A stretch of DNA of 64,000 nt, taken from an uncultured Colwellia sp. (lineage in GTDB: Bacteria > Pseudomonadota > Gammaproteobacteria > Enterobacterales > Alteromonadaceae). Location of the stretch: the NCBI GenBank assembly GCA_913058245.1, contig CAJXQJ010000006.1:124001-188000 (forward strand). Direction: 5' to 3'. This document shows positions 56,204 through 64,000 of this stretch, piece by piece. Every line of letters starts with the position of its first letter. Position 1 is the first letter of the stretch. The position numbers and the translations under genes are program-made. The notes beneath the pieces are model-generated. The model searched no databases and was not told the DNA's origin. It saw only the letters and a program-made list of their open reading frames with translations.

Positions 56204-56230
56204 AATAAAAAGCCAACATTTATGTTGGCT
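56204..56230 (-). terminator. Terminator of the dps remnant
   Basis: AGCCAACAT and ATGTTGGCT pair around a 2-nt apex and are followed on the minus strand by TTTTTATTATA, about 22 bp beyond the dps stop. Confidence 0.75.
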
Positions 56231-56251
56231 ATGAAAATACTTTACGAGGGA

Positions 56252-56638
56252 CTACAATGTTGCTCTTAACATCCAAGCTGTTTTTTCATGGACACGCATT
56301 CGATCAGACACAAGAGAAGCAGAAGATTCATCGCCTACTGCCTGCGCTATGCTTAATGCCGATCTGCAGGTTTTTACAATTTGTTCATGTCCGTTAGTCA
56401 AAATCTTTAGCATATTTACAACTGCTGGCACTCCTTCAGTTTCTTGTATGGAGCTAAAAGCACTAAACTCTCGGTAAGTCGCTGGAGCGGGAAAACCAAG
56501 CGTTCGAATTCTTTCAGCTATTTCATCAACAGCTGTCCAAAGCTCATTATATTGCTCTTCAAACATTAGATGCAATTCTCTAAAATGTGGCCCAGTTACA
56601 TTCCAGTGAAAGTGTAGTGGTAGAGTGATTTTGGCCAC
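56252..56638 (-). pseudogene. dps: dps, 5'-truncated by an IS end
   Basis: From [36 protein letters not shown] onward this is a Dps ferritin: the ferroxidase His and acidic residues and the normal end [13 protein letters not shown] are present. The N-terminal 30-45 residues, including the first helix start and DNA-binding tail, are missing. Instead the frame opens at a GTG inside the terminal repeat of the adjacent IS remnant and reads MAKITLPL before entering dps. A shortened protein could be made, but a working 12-mer is unlikely. Confidence 0.85.
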
Positions 56639-56688
56639 CTAATTAGAGGATGTTATGATCAATTTCATAGCAGAATTAGGTATAGAAA

Positions 56689-57113
<425 letters not shown>

Positions 57114-57121
57114 CCACTACA

Positions 57122-57693
57122 AAATAAGGTGAACTCCTTTACTTCGCTACCATAGGCACTTTGAATGTGGGCACCCATTAGTTGAGTGGCACGTTCTAAT
57201 TTGTTTAACATCCCATTGATTGCAGCGTGTTCAGTATTCACTTGACTAACTTGCTGTTTAGAGTGCACCCAAGATTCACGTTCTGAATTCCATTTAACAT
57301 GATAAAGCCCCGGAAACTCTCCACTGGTACCATCACCCTCATTAACCACATCAACAGTTTCAACATTATCTAGACTAATTATTTTAGCCTTATCAACATT
57401 TTCCCCGCCTTCTTTTTTAGCGCCATTATTACTGGTTTCTGTATCATCTGATTTGCTAAAACCTCCAGCTGAAACACTACCTGAACCTTCAATTAGACGG
57501 AACTATAAACTTTACAATGACTACCTCCACGCGTTTCAGTACACTCAGCATACCCACTTGGGTCAACCCCGGCCAATGGATTGTTGCGAATATAACTATA
57601 TGGATTAACACCTTGCGTGTCTTCAAAATTCATCATCAGCGGGTCAACACTCATGAAACGACCCAGGTTATAATCATACACCCGCCCGTTCAT
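57122..57693 (-). pseudogene. Orphan Rhs tip 1, frameshifted and truncated by the IS
   Basis: The first 50 codons from the ATG at 57693 are the conserved Rhs core end ([19 protein letters not shown], then [20 protein letters not shown]). The frame stops at TAA near 57493, but the neighbouring frame continues ([19 protein letters not shown]) through KIISLDNVETVDVV into PGLYHVKWNSERESWVHSK and ends in the IS right end at 57121. So it is one gene with a single frameshift and a lost C-terminus. The upstream Rhs repeats are absent. The toxin class is not recognisable. Confidence 0.78.
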
Positions 57694-57702
57694 ATGAACG
57701 GG
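57685..57702. repeat. 18-bp palindrome, copy 1, at the Rhs tip start
   Basis: CCCGTTCATATGAACGGG is a perfect palindrome spanning the first ATG of tip 1. An identical copy is at the start of tip 2 (61985-62002). The similarity extends about 120 bp into each tip and weakly upstream (CACTAT-A/G-ATTA on the plus strand). Confidence 0.9.
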
Positions 57703-57756
57703 GAAGCACTATAATTAAAACCTCAACAGAAGAGATAAACTTTAAAGAACAATTGG

Positions 57757-57799
57757 TTAACACTAACCTTAAAAGTTAATATTAACCACATAGTGTTAA
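57757..57799. repeat. Inverted repeat between Rhs tip 1 and the Fic gene
   Basis: TTAACACTA and TAGTGTTAA flank 25 bp that include a smaller stem (AACC...GGTT-like). It lies about 75 bp past the Fic stop on the minus strand and may end its transcript, though no T run follows. Confidence 0.45.
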
Positions 57800-57872
57800 T
57801 GATGTAAACGATTTAAAATAAGAATTACATAAGGGTATATCGACAGATACTAGCATGATAAAACTAAATTTT

Positions 57873-59294
57873 TTAGTTTGCGCTTTTCCACTGAATAAAC
57901 ATTTTCTCAGTGATCCCTAACCCAATAATTGAGCCTTCATGCAGTTGCGCAAGATCGCTGAGTGTCATACTGATAAACTTATCTTCTGATGGAATATTAT
58001 TATCTATACAGAATTGTTCAAGATATTGAGTAGCCGCGACCTCATCAAGTTTTTGGCGAATAATATAACCCATCGCAATTTTTCTACTGCTTCGGTGCTG
58101 TATACGGTAAGTATCAATTTCACCCAATGATTCAGTTACGGCATCGTACTGCTCACAAGAACGTAAATAGGCCCATTCAAAAAGCTCAAGCGCAGGCTCA
58201 ACTTGATTCGTCTCATAGAAATACAGCAAGGACTTAAAGTAATCTTCTTGTGGTACATCAATAAAACTCAGTGGACACAAGTTATGTTGAATAAAAGGAA
58301 TATTACAAGACAGTCGAGCCGTACGCTTGTTTACATCTTCAAAGGCTTGTAAGTACGACAGGTGCAGTAATAAAAAGAAGCTCTTTTCAAATGGATTTTC
58401 AATTTTGTCCGCTTTACGCAGGATAAGTGATAAATATTCTTCTAATTGGTGAGGGTTGCTCAATGGTGTATAGGCTGACTGGCTAATACCCACTTCAACT
58501 TCTCTAATCTTCCCGCAAGCGTTTGGGTTCGCTAGCAAGTCTTGTGATAATAATGCATGAATATTTCTGATTGTAATTGGAATAAGTACAATTTCTACTG
58601 CACTTTCAATTAAGAACTCAATCGCTTCCTTGTGATTCATGATCATCACAGTTTCTTTGTGAACCTTACCTTCGGCAGTTAAGCCTTGCTCTATCAGCTT
58701 TTGCGTATCAAGCTTTGAATAGGTATTTCCTTCTAATCGGCTTGAGTTATAAGACAGATCGATTAACAGTCGTTGACTAATTTTTTTAGCATATGTACCT
58801 GCGACTAATTGCTCATTAAACCGCTTACCAGCTTCATACAATCGAATTTTCACTGTATCAGGCACGTACTGAGTTTGATTTGGAATATAGTTATTGACTA
58901 ACGAAAATTGATAACTCGATCTTTTTCTAGCATAAGAAGGTGTATCAAAATAGCCTAATAAGGACATCACATCACTCGAAAAAATAGGATGCTTGTCATT
59001 ATTTTCGCTTTTTGTCCTTACATTTTGCCCAGAAGTGTCCTCACCCGGCACCTTAGAGACACTTTCTGGTACATTTTTGTCCTTATCAACATAGTACTTA
59101 GTATGGCTTTTCTCCCCACCAGATAACAGTAACCCTTCTTCAACCATCGACCATATACGTCTTTGCAAGGTTTTCTTGTTAATAGAGAGAGGAAGTGTTT
59201 TCTCTATTTCGCCTAGACTCATAGGCTCACCTATTTCAGCAATATGGGCTAAAATTGATGACTTTTCTTGTTCAAGAAGTGCTTTTTTACTCAT
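57873..59294 (-). CDS. Winged-helix/Fic family protein with degenerate catalytic motif
   Basis: This 473-residue protein starts with a winged HTH (about residues 10-68; KKTLQRRIWSMVEEGLLLSGG), then a polar linker and a Fic fold at about 175-385. A class II-type inhibitory motif SSRLEG (S/T-x3-E-G) lies at about 184-189. The catalytic loop at 316-324 reads QAFEDVNKR, so the usual HxFx(D/E)GN(G/K)R has Gln for His and Val for Gly. AMPylation activity is therefore doubtful. A DNA-binding regulator or an altered enzyme is likelier. The upstream repeat array suggests it controls its own gene. Confidence 0.85.
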   Translation of the reverse strand: MSKKALLEQEKSSILAHIAEIGEPMSLGEIEKTLPLSINKKTLQRRIWSMVEEGLLLSGGEKSHTKYYVDKDKNVPESVSKVPGEDTSGQNVRTKSENNDKHPIFSSDVMSLLGYFDTPSYARKRSSYQFSLVNNYIPNQTQYVPDTVKIRLYEAGKRFNEQLVAGTYAKKISQRLLIDLSYNSSRLEGNTYSKLDTQKLIEQGLTAEGKVHKETVMIMNHKEAIEFLIESAVEIVLIPITIRNIHALLSQDLLANPNACGKIREVEVGISQSAYTPLSNPHQLEEYLSLILRKADKIENPFEKSFFLLLHLSYLQAFEDVNKRTARLSCNIPFIQHNLCPLSFIDVPQEDYFKSLLYFYETNQVEPALELFEWAYLRSCEQYDAVTESLGEIDTYRIQHRSSRKIAMGYIIRQKLDEVAATQYLEQFCIDNNIPSEDKFISMTLSDLAQLHEGSIIGLGITEKMFIQWKSAN

Positions 59295-59463
59295 AACTTA
59301 AGGACAAAATTAATAAAATTGTCCTTATAATACGCCTTTAAAGGACAAAAAACAAATCTTTAAGGACAAAACCAGTGACCTAAAAGACATTTTCATACAC
59401 ATTTTGTCCTTACAAGGTGGAAAACAGATAAATTAAGGACAGTTTTATATTTTTCTGTCCTTA
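59011..59463. repeat. Array of nine TAAGGACA-type motifs (candidate operators)
   Basis: Copies of TAAGGACAAA or its complement occur at 59011, 59076, 59299, 59318, 59340, 59361, 59403, 59434 and 59454 (10 bp each, core AAGGACA in all). Seven lie in 165 bp upstream of the Fic gene and two inside its coding sequence. Pairs 59299/59318 and 59434/59454 face each other as inverted repeats; the latter has 10-bp perfect arms. Spacings are irregular, which argues against simple iterons. Binding by the gene's own winged helix is the obvious hypothesis. Confidence 0.85.
59326..59360 (-). promoter_or_regulatory. Predicted promoter of the Fic gene
   Basis: On the minus strand TTGTTT and TATTAT are separated by 17 bp, about 35 bp before the Fic ATG. 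One repeat copy fills the spacer and another begins directly after the -10, so a protein bound there would block RNA polymerase. Confidence 0.5.
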
Positions 59464-59503
59464 AGAAGAAAAAACAACTTAAGTTATAGGGGAAATAATC
59501 CGC

Positions 59504-59545
59504 CAAGCCTTGATTTAATCACTAGGTGGATTTCTAAGAGGGTGA
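59504..59545 (+). repeat. Direct-repeat copy flanking the rve fragment, left
   Basis: The sequence TTGATTTAATCACT followed by AGGTGGATTT and GGTGATTAAG is partly repeated on the right of the transposase fragment (60239-60275: TTGATTTAATTACT, GAGTGGATTAAGG). Each copy can also fold on itself (TTAATCAC/GTGATTAA on the left). Confidence 0.45.
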
Positions 59546-59599
59546 TTAAGCGAAATGTAAAGATTGGGGTTCCGTACCGCAGGATGAAACTTCTGATAA

Positions 59600-60160
59600 T
59601 CCTCACTCATCTTCTTCACAGCAATTAATCAAACATGGGGAATGGATTTAACCACCGTGAATATTAATGGCAGACAGCAATTGATATTAGGCATTATTGA
59701 CCATGGCTCTCGTGCTTTACTGTGTTTACAAGAAATGAAGACTAAGCATTCTCTAGTAATTATCAGAGAATTGGTTCAAGCAATAAAACTATACGGTTTT
59801 CCTAAACAAATCAGATCGGATAATGAGCGTTGTTTTACATCAAAACTCATCATCTTATCGCTTAAATTACTGTTAATTAAACATCAAACAACAGACGTTG
59901 CTCGCCCATGGAAAAATGGTCGTATTGAGCGCTGTTTTGGTAGTTTTAAACAAAAGTGGCGACTGGCTAATTTGAGTAGCACACTATATCTTCAAACTGA
60001 ACTTGGCCATTATCAAACTTGGTACAACTCAATCAGACCACATAGCAACCTTGATGAACGAACTCCTGCTGAGGTTTATCAAAATACGGTCCCAAAAGGT
60101 AACCCTATTCGAGCAAACGCGTGGAATGGTATTTTAACGGGATATTACTTTCCTGATTAA
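59600..60160 (+). pseudogene. Truncated DDE (rve) transposase, IS3-type orfB
   Basis: The open frame begins without a start near 59600 and reads into the integrase core: NQTWGMDLTTV (first Asp), IRSDNERCFTS (second Asp), WKNGRIERCFGSFK (Glu). The C-terminus (PHSNLDERTPAEVYQN...GILTGYYFPD) is complete. The N-terminal 80-120 residues are missing, and upstream frames have stops. The ATG at 59642 gives a 172-residue product but is internal to the family. It is a different element from the IS3 remnant at 56.6 kb. Confidence 0.82.
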
Positions 60161-60194
60161 CGACAAGCTTGAAGAGTTAAACAGCGTAATCCAA

Positions 60195-60371
60195 ATCGTT
60201 CGGAGTAAACGAGGCTTTCTTGTGGTTCATTGCTAAAAGCTTGATTTAATTACTCATCGATAGAGTGGATTAAGGTAATGTTTTTAAGTTTTTTGCTCAT
60301 AAGTGATAAAGGAAATCAGCCTACTTATAGAAAATAGGCTGTAATTAACCACAAATAATGGTCCGAACGAT
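60195..60371. repeat. 177-bp element bounded by inverted repeats
   Basis: ATCGTTCGGA at 60195-60204 is complementary to TCCGAACGAT at 60362-60371. Inside each arm a second matching block occurs (TTGTGGTT on the left, AACCACAA on the right). Between them lie a CAGCCT/AGGCTG stem (60316-60340) and the right copy of the direct repeat. No frame is open. It resembles a MITE or a structured RNA. Confidence 0.6.
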
Positions 60372-60417
60372 GCGAACGGGACATCTTGATCAGCTTTATC
60401 TTTTGGCAACAATATTA

Positions 60418-61008
60418 CTAACAGTGACAGTCCTTGTTAACTTTCTCTAGCTTCCAGTACATTACATAATCAGCATTTAAAGGAAGTAAAATACTTTCTC
60501 CATTTTTTAGTTTAATCTCTTTAATCACTTCTTTATCTATTTCGCTTTTAGCTTTTTCTTTTACGAGCATAGTATTACCTGTAATATCTGTCACATTCGA
60601 CCAGGGTAAAATAAATATTGGCTTATATGGTAGATCAGTATTGTAAAAAACAACCCCTTCACTATTATTTTGTGTCCTGTAAAAATCAGTAAATTTATCG
60701 ATCATACCTAGCCCAATTAACCAAGCCTCATTATCAATATTCAAAGACCTAATATTTTTGGAATATGGATTAACTTGAGAATCAATAAAAACATGATTTT
60801 CTACTAAATATTTAAGCTTTTCCTTTGTAACATAGTGCATTGGTCCCACAAAGCGCCAATACACAATAATAAATACAATTACAGCTATTATAATTCCTAT
60901 AAGCATACTTTGGAAAACTAACGCAAAACCGAACCCTACAATAGAACTCAATATTATAGAAAAAATTTTAGCCAAGATTGTTTTGTAAATAATTACTACC
61001 TGTTCCAT
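60418..61008 (-). CDS. Membrane protein of unknown family, candidate immunity protein for Rhs tip 2
   Basis: This 196-residue protein has two adjacent transmembrane helices at about residues 9-55 (FSIILSSIVGFGFALVFQSMLIGIIIAVIVFIIVYW), then a soluble C-terminal part rich in charged residues and ending KDCHC. The ATG at 61008 lies 4 bp after the stop of the Rhs tip, with AAAGAAG as binding site inside the toxin's last codons. This tight coupling is typical of toxin-immunity pairs. I recognise no family, so immunity is inferred from position only. Confidence 0.6.
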   Translation of the reverse strand: MEQVVIIYKTILAKIFSIILSSIVGFGFALVFQSMLIGIIIAVIVFIIVYWRFVGPMHYVTKEKLKYLVENHVFIDSQVNPYSKNIRSLNIDNEAWLIGLGMIDKFTDFYRTQNNSEGVVFYNTDLPYKPIFILPWSNVTDITGNTMLVKEKAKSEIDKEVIKEIKLKNGESILLPLNADYVMYWKLEKVNKDCHC

Positions 61009-61012
61009 ATGA

Positions 61013-61993
61013 TCACTTCTTTGCTACGCCCTGCAACATTATTGGTGGTTCAGAATTATACCACCTATGTAAATAGTTATTTAAATTTCGAATTGAAGGA
61101 GGGTTGGATGGCATTATAGGAGATTTCATAGGGTATCCTACTTTATTTGCGCAAAATATCATTGCTCCGCAAAAGACACCGTACATATGTTTATCAAACT
61201 CTTTTCGTTTTGTTGCTGTAAGTCCTTTGTAACCATCAGAAAACCCTTGAAGAAAATTACCAAGTCTCCGTGCAAAAAGGTTATTTGACTTAGCCAACCT
61301 CAAAGTTGCAAGAGATACTATGGTCGGTATAGATTCGCCAACTGCACCCAATAGCATGTGCGTGAACGGATGATCCATTAATGATTTATCACCGCCAGCA
61401 CTAGTCCAATCATCATAGCCCTGGCCTGAGTTATGCACGCCTCGCATAGCGCCCCAAGCACCGTCAGGTCCACCAACATAAATACTGGTTTGTCTCCAAT
61501 TATATACATTACCATCGCTATCTGTTCCAGAAACAGATCGTCCTTCTGAAGGCGTTGTTGGAGAGGACTTTGAAATTTCTGCTTGGGAGCCAATATCATA
61601 ACTAGCAGAAGCCCCAACACCTGCCTTAAAGTTGCCACCCGCTACAATAGCTGACTCAGCTTTACCATTAGAGTAATTCACAGAATTAGATGTAAAGCTA
61701 CCATTATTCATTACAGTAGTAGAAGTAACATTAGTTACTTCACCAGTAGCATCATCTGTCACAGTACTGGTTGTCTTTGTACCTGTCTTCTTTTTAATAC
61801 GTGAGCCTGTTACATACTCTTTGATGTCCTTCGTTTCTTCTTCAATTGCATAGCCTGTGGGATCAGTTCCTGCTAAAGGGTTATTCATAATATAGCTATA
61901 AGGGTTCATGCCTTGACTGTTACCCACATCTTGAATGAGAGGGTCAACACTCAAGAAACGTCCAAGGTTATAATCGTACACCCGCCCGTTCAT
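61013..61993 (-). CDS. Orphan Rhs tip 2 with C-terminal domain of unknown type
   Basis: The frame of 326 residues starts with the Rhs core end ([39 protein letters not shown], about residues 1-50). A Ser/Thr/Gly-rich linker follows at about 55-160. The variable C-terminus (about 165-326: NWRQTSIYVGGPDGAWGAMRG, HPFTHMLLGAVGESIPTIVSLATLRLA, GVFCGAMIFCANKVGYP) has a hydrophobic patch and two close cysteines. The long YD-repeat shell is absent, so it is an orphan tip module. The start codon sits in an 18-bp palindrome with no ribosome binding site. Confidence 0.75.
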   Translation of the reverse strand: MNGRVYDYNLGRFLSVDPLIQDVGNSQGMNPYSYIMNNPLAGTDPTGYAIEEETKDIKEYVTGSRIKKKTGTKTTSTVTDDATGEVTNVTSTTVMNNGSFTSNSVNYSNGKAESAIVAGGNFKAGVGASASYDIGSQAEISKSSPTTPSEGRSVSGTDSDGNVYNWRQTSIYVGGPDGAWGAMRGVHNSGQGYDDWTSAGGDKSLMDHPFTHMLLGAVGESIPTIVSLATLRLAKSNNLFARRLGNFLQGFSDGYKGLTATKRKEFDKHMYGVFCGAMIFCANKVGYPMKSPIMPSNPPSIRNLNNYLHRWYNSEPPIMLQGVAKK

Positions 61994-62002
61994 ATGAACG
62001 GG
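61985..62002. repeat. 18-bp palindrome, copy 2, at the Rhs tip start
   Basis: This is identical to 57685-57702. In a full-length Rhs gene this stretch would encode the residues around HMNGRV and would be internal to the gene. Confidence 0.9.
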
Positions 62003-62094
62003 TAGACACTATGATTAGCTATTACCTTTGTTTACAGGTAAATCTGAGTTAAAACTAACAATTAAAAGACATAAACTTTTAACTGTTTTTCAAA

Positions 62095-63342
62095 TTATGA
62101 AGTTGTTATAAGCTGCCTTGTCGTATATCTGTTATATGTAAACGGAATCAGAATAAGTAAAGTACCAACAAGAAGACATACCCAACCGAACATCTCAAGG
62201 TATGAGTTTCCACCGCTAAAATAACTTACAGCATGGTTAGCTAGAGCTGATGCAAACAAGTGAATAGCAAAGCTTGTACTAATTAATGGTTTAAAGCACA
62301 TCTTCGCTATAATCGACATGAAAATTATTTGCCCTAAAACCTCTGCAACACCATGCAAAACCAGCACTAATATAATAATTTTCTTAACATTCCACTCATT
62401 AGAAATACTGTAGTTCAATAAAAACCAACTAAGAGAAAATATTAAAAAGCTAGCAGCAACTTTATACCAAGAATTAATGCTAAACTTCCACCAAATAATA
62501 GTACATAGGATAGAAGAAAGTATCACGACGATACTGCTTAGTAGGTAGCCAATACTATTCATCTCCTCAGAATGAAAGTCATAAAGTATCCCTGTGCCTA
62601 CTTCAAAATATGTCCAAAATAATACGGCTAAAGCTGAGGTGAGGATAACTATTCCAATACCAGAGAAGAAGCTAGCATTTTTCTCTTTAGTTTTGATATT
62701 CGAACATTTGCTTTCAGATGAAAAGTGTTTATTTTTAATTAGTATAATCATAAAAGCAGCCATGGCAATAACTGCGGCAGTATTAAATCCAGTAGACCAA
62801 CCCATTTGTTCACCAACAACTCCAACGATAAGAGGACTTAATGCCGCACCGAAGTTGATAACTAAATATTGGCCAGTAAAAACACTATCAAGTTTTTCCG
62901 GGAATTTTTGAAACTGTTGTGTGATCATCGTAGGTATACTGGGTTTAAAGAGCCCTGCACCTATTGCGATGATACCTGCTGCATAATATATAGTTTCATT
63001 ATCGGTGAAGCCCAAAGCTACATATCCAAGTACCATTAATGTGATGCCAATTAATGTAGAAATGTATGCGCCAAAAAGAAAGTCAGCACACAAGCCCCCT
63101 ATGATTAAAGCTAAATATGTGTACATGGTGAATTCACCATAAAGCTCTAATGCCTGATCTGTTGACCAGCCCATTCCTCCTGCACTTTGATCTACTAAGA
63201 AAAGAATAAATATGGCCCTAAAACCATAATATGCCATTCTTTCCAAACAATTAGCTAATAAAAGCCATGCAACACCTGTTTTAGGCGAATCATTTACTTC
63301 ACTCAATTTACTATCCTTATTTACACAAACATTTGAATGCAC
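62095..63342 (-). CDS. POT/PTR-family MFS transporter
   Basis: This 415-residue protein has about 12 hydrophobic segments. ANCLERMAYYGFRAIFILFL at about residues 31-50 corresponds to the ExxER(F)xYYG motif of proton-dependent oligopeptide transporters. GLFKPSIPTMITQQF (about 130-144) and FTGQYLVINFGAALSPLIVG also fit. The protein is shorter than classical DtpA-type carriers (about 500), with reduced central loops. The start is a GTG at 63342. The substrate is unknown; it lies just upstream of the Rhs tip and 22 bp after the TPR gene on the same strand. Confidence 0.78.
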   Translation of the reverse strand: MHSNVCVNKDSKLSEVNDSPKTGVAWLLLANCLERMAYYGFRAIFILFLVDQSAGGMGWSTDQALELYGEFTMYTYLALIIGGLCADFLFGAYISTLIGITLMVLGYVALGFTDNETIYYAAGIIAIGAGLFKPSIPTMITQQFQKFPEKLDSVFTGQYLVINFGAALSPLIVGVVGEQMGWSTGFNTAAVIAMAAFMIILIKNKHFSSESKCSNIKTKEKNASFFSGIGIVILTSALAVLFWTYFEVGTGILYDFHSEEMNSIGYLLSSIVVILSSILCTIIWWKFSINSWYKVAASFLIFSLSWFLLNYSISNEWNVKKIIILVLVLHGVAEVLGQIIFMSIIAKMCFKPLISTSFAIHLFASALANHAVSYFSGGNSYLEMFGWVCLLVGTLLILIPFTYNRYTTRQLITTS

Positions 63343-63364
63343 TTAGCCAATTAAAACTAAAAAT

Positions 63365-64000
63365 TTAATCAAGAGAAACTTTAATCTTTGCAATTAAGTT
63401 GTCAACTTTACTTGCATAAGGGCTTGCATAACTTTTGAAAATAGCATGACTGGACTTTAAGTGTTCAAGAGCTTTGAGTGGTTGGGCTAGCTTATAATAA
63501 GCTTCACCTATATTGTACAATGCAAAAGCTTTTTCAATACCATAGTTTCCCGCATCAAATACGTATAGTGCTTTTTCCGAGTACTCCAATGCGTCACGGT
63601 AAGCCCTTTGTTTCATAACTTGGGATTCAAAAAAACCTTTTAGTAATAGTGAACCAACATTGTTATTTGTAACCGCGATATCCCTCGCTTCTTTTGATCC
63701 AAAAAAATTAGCGGTTCTAATAGACAGGGCGTTTTCATACATTTTTATGGATTTAGCATAGTCTTTCGTAAACTCAAATAGTAGCCCTTTGAGACCATAC
63801 AAATCTCCTTGGTATTCTGAATTTCCTCTTAAACCTTTATCTGCTTTCTCTAAGTGACTCTCGGCTTTCACCAACAATGTATCATCTGGTTTATCTTCAA
63901 GTTGACTCTGATAAATATCCAAATAGGTAGAAGCTAAATTGTAATGGAGCTTTGATTGGAATATATCGGAGTTATAGGAATCACTATTTGCTGTTAAGCC
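63365..64000 (-). CDS. TPR-repeat protein, N-terminus beyond the window
   Basis: This is a tetratricopeptide-type helical repeat protein. The frame is open to the window end, so the gene begins to the right of 64000; a TTG at 63922 is merely internal. Repeats are visible at the A-x-x-x-Y-x-x-A-L pattern (SIKMYENALSIRT, DALEYSEKALYVF, AFALYNIGEAYYKL, ALEHLKSSHAIF). At least 211 residues are present. It ends 22 bp before the transporter gene and may share its transcript. Confidence 0.8.
   Translation of the reverse strand, partial: GLTANSDSYNSDIFQSKLHYNLASTYLDIYQSQLEDKPDDTLLVKAESHLEKADKGLRGNSEYQGDLYGLKGLLFEFTKDYAKSIKMYENALSIRTANFFGSKEARDIAVTNNNVGSLLLKGFFESQVMKQRAYRDALEYSEKALYVFDAGNYGIEKAFALYNIGEAYYKLAQPLKALEHLKSSHAIFKSYASPYASKVDNLIAKIKVSLD

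Noticed and set aside
59011-59463. Plasmid-type iteron origin
   Set aside because: Spacing is irregular, orientation mixed, two copies are inside a coding gene, and no Rep gene is nearby.
59011-59463. CRISPR array
   Set aside because: Repeats are only 10 bp, in both orientations, with no constant spacer length and no cas genes.
59481-60275. Integron attC-like sites around the transposase fragment
   Set aside because: The direct repeats fold on themselves, but the core sites GTTRRRY and RYYYAAC are not paired correctly and no integron integrase is present.

Overview
The window is AT-rich, gene-dense gammaproteobacterial chromosome. The rlmN-pilW-rodZ order, thrABC with a Thr/Ile leader, rpsU-yqeY-dnaG-rpoD, ribosome modulation factor, and families such as DUF3083, DUF3718, DUF3820 and DUF2164 point to a marine Alteromonadales bacterium. 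A Colwellia/Thalassotalea relative is my best guess; this is inferred from gene content, not from a phylogeny.

Regions. (1) 1-6.7 kb, minus strand: rodZ, pilW (with a C-terminal LysM), rlmN, ndk, NAD-malic enzyme, iscX. (2) 6.9-14.4 kb: DUF2164, NnrS, a D-2-hydroxyacid dehydrogenase, a DadA-like oxidase, a GNAT enzyme, a class-V aminotransferase and ung. A large unexplained hairpin lies near 11.05 kb. (3) 14.6-19.6 kb: thrABC preceded by a readable thrL leader peptide and attenuator. (4) 19.7-21.6 kb: a three-gene signalling operon (CheY-like, CheC-like, PAS-GGDEF). (5) 22-26.6 kb: YgjP-like protease, yebG with a perfect LexA box upstream, DUF3718, dbpA, a hydrolase. (6) 26.6-33.8 kb: a molybdenum cluster. 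moeA diverges from moaA-mobA-moaB-modABC-moeB. The shared intergenic region carries an FNR-like site and an apparent Moco riboswitch. (7) 33.9-45 kb: housekeeping genes including rmf (a 57-codon gene), msrA, cnoX, an orphan glycine-betaine-type binding protein, an acyl-CoA dehydrogenase, folB-folK-uppP, plsY and tsaD. (8) 45.1-49.8 kb: the macromolecular synthesis operon. (9) 49.8-54.8 kb: an MbnP/MbnH 'metallo-mystery pair' next to a divergent 918-residue choice-of-anchor-B surface protein. (10) 54.9 kb: tRNA-Ile2 (CAU).

From about 55 kb to the right edge the character changes to an accessory region with broken genes. It contains a dps truncated by an internally deleted IS3-type element, a frameshifted orphan Rhs tip, an HTH-Fic protein, a truncated rve transposase, a second orphan Rhs tip with a probable membrane immunity protein, a POT-like transporter and a TPR protein cut by the window end. 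Both Rhs tips begin at the same 18-bp palindrome. The Fic gene lacks the canonical catalytic His. Nine copies of a TAAGGACA-type motif lie in its upstream region and its own 5' coding part, which looks like an autoregulatory operator array.

Most interesting signals: the Fic/repeat array, the paired orphan Rhs tips with a candidate toxin-immunity unit, the MbnP/MbnH plus choice-of-anchor-B locus, and several structured intergenic elements. All functional calls come from reading sequence and recalled family motifs; no database search was run.
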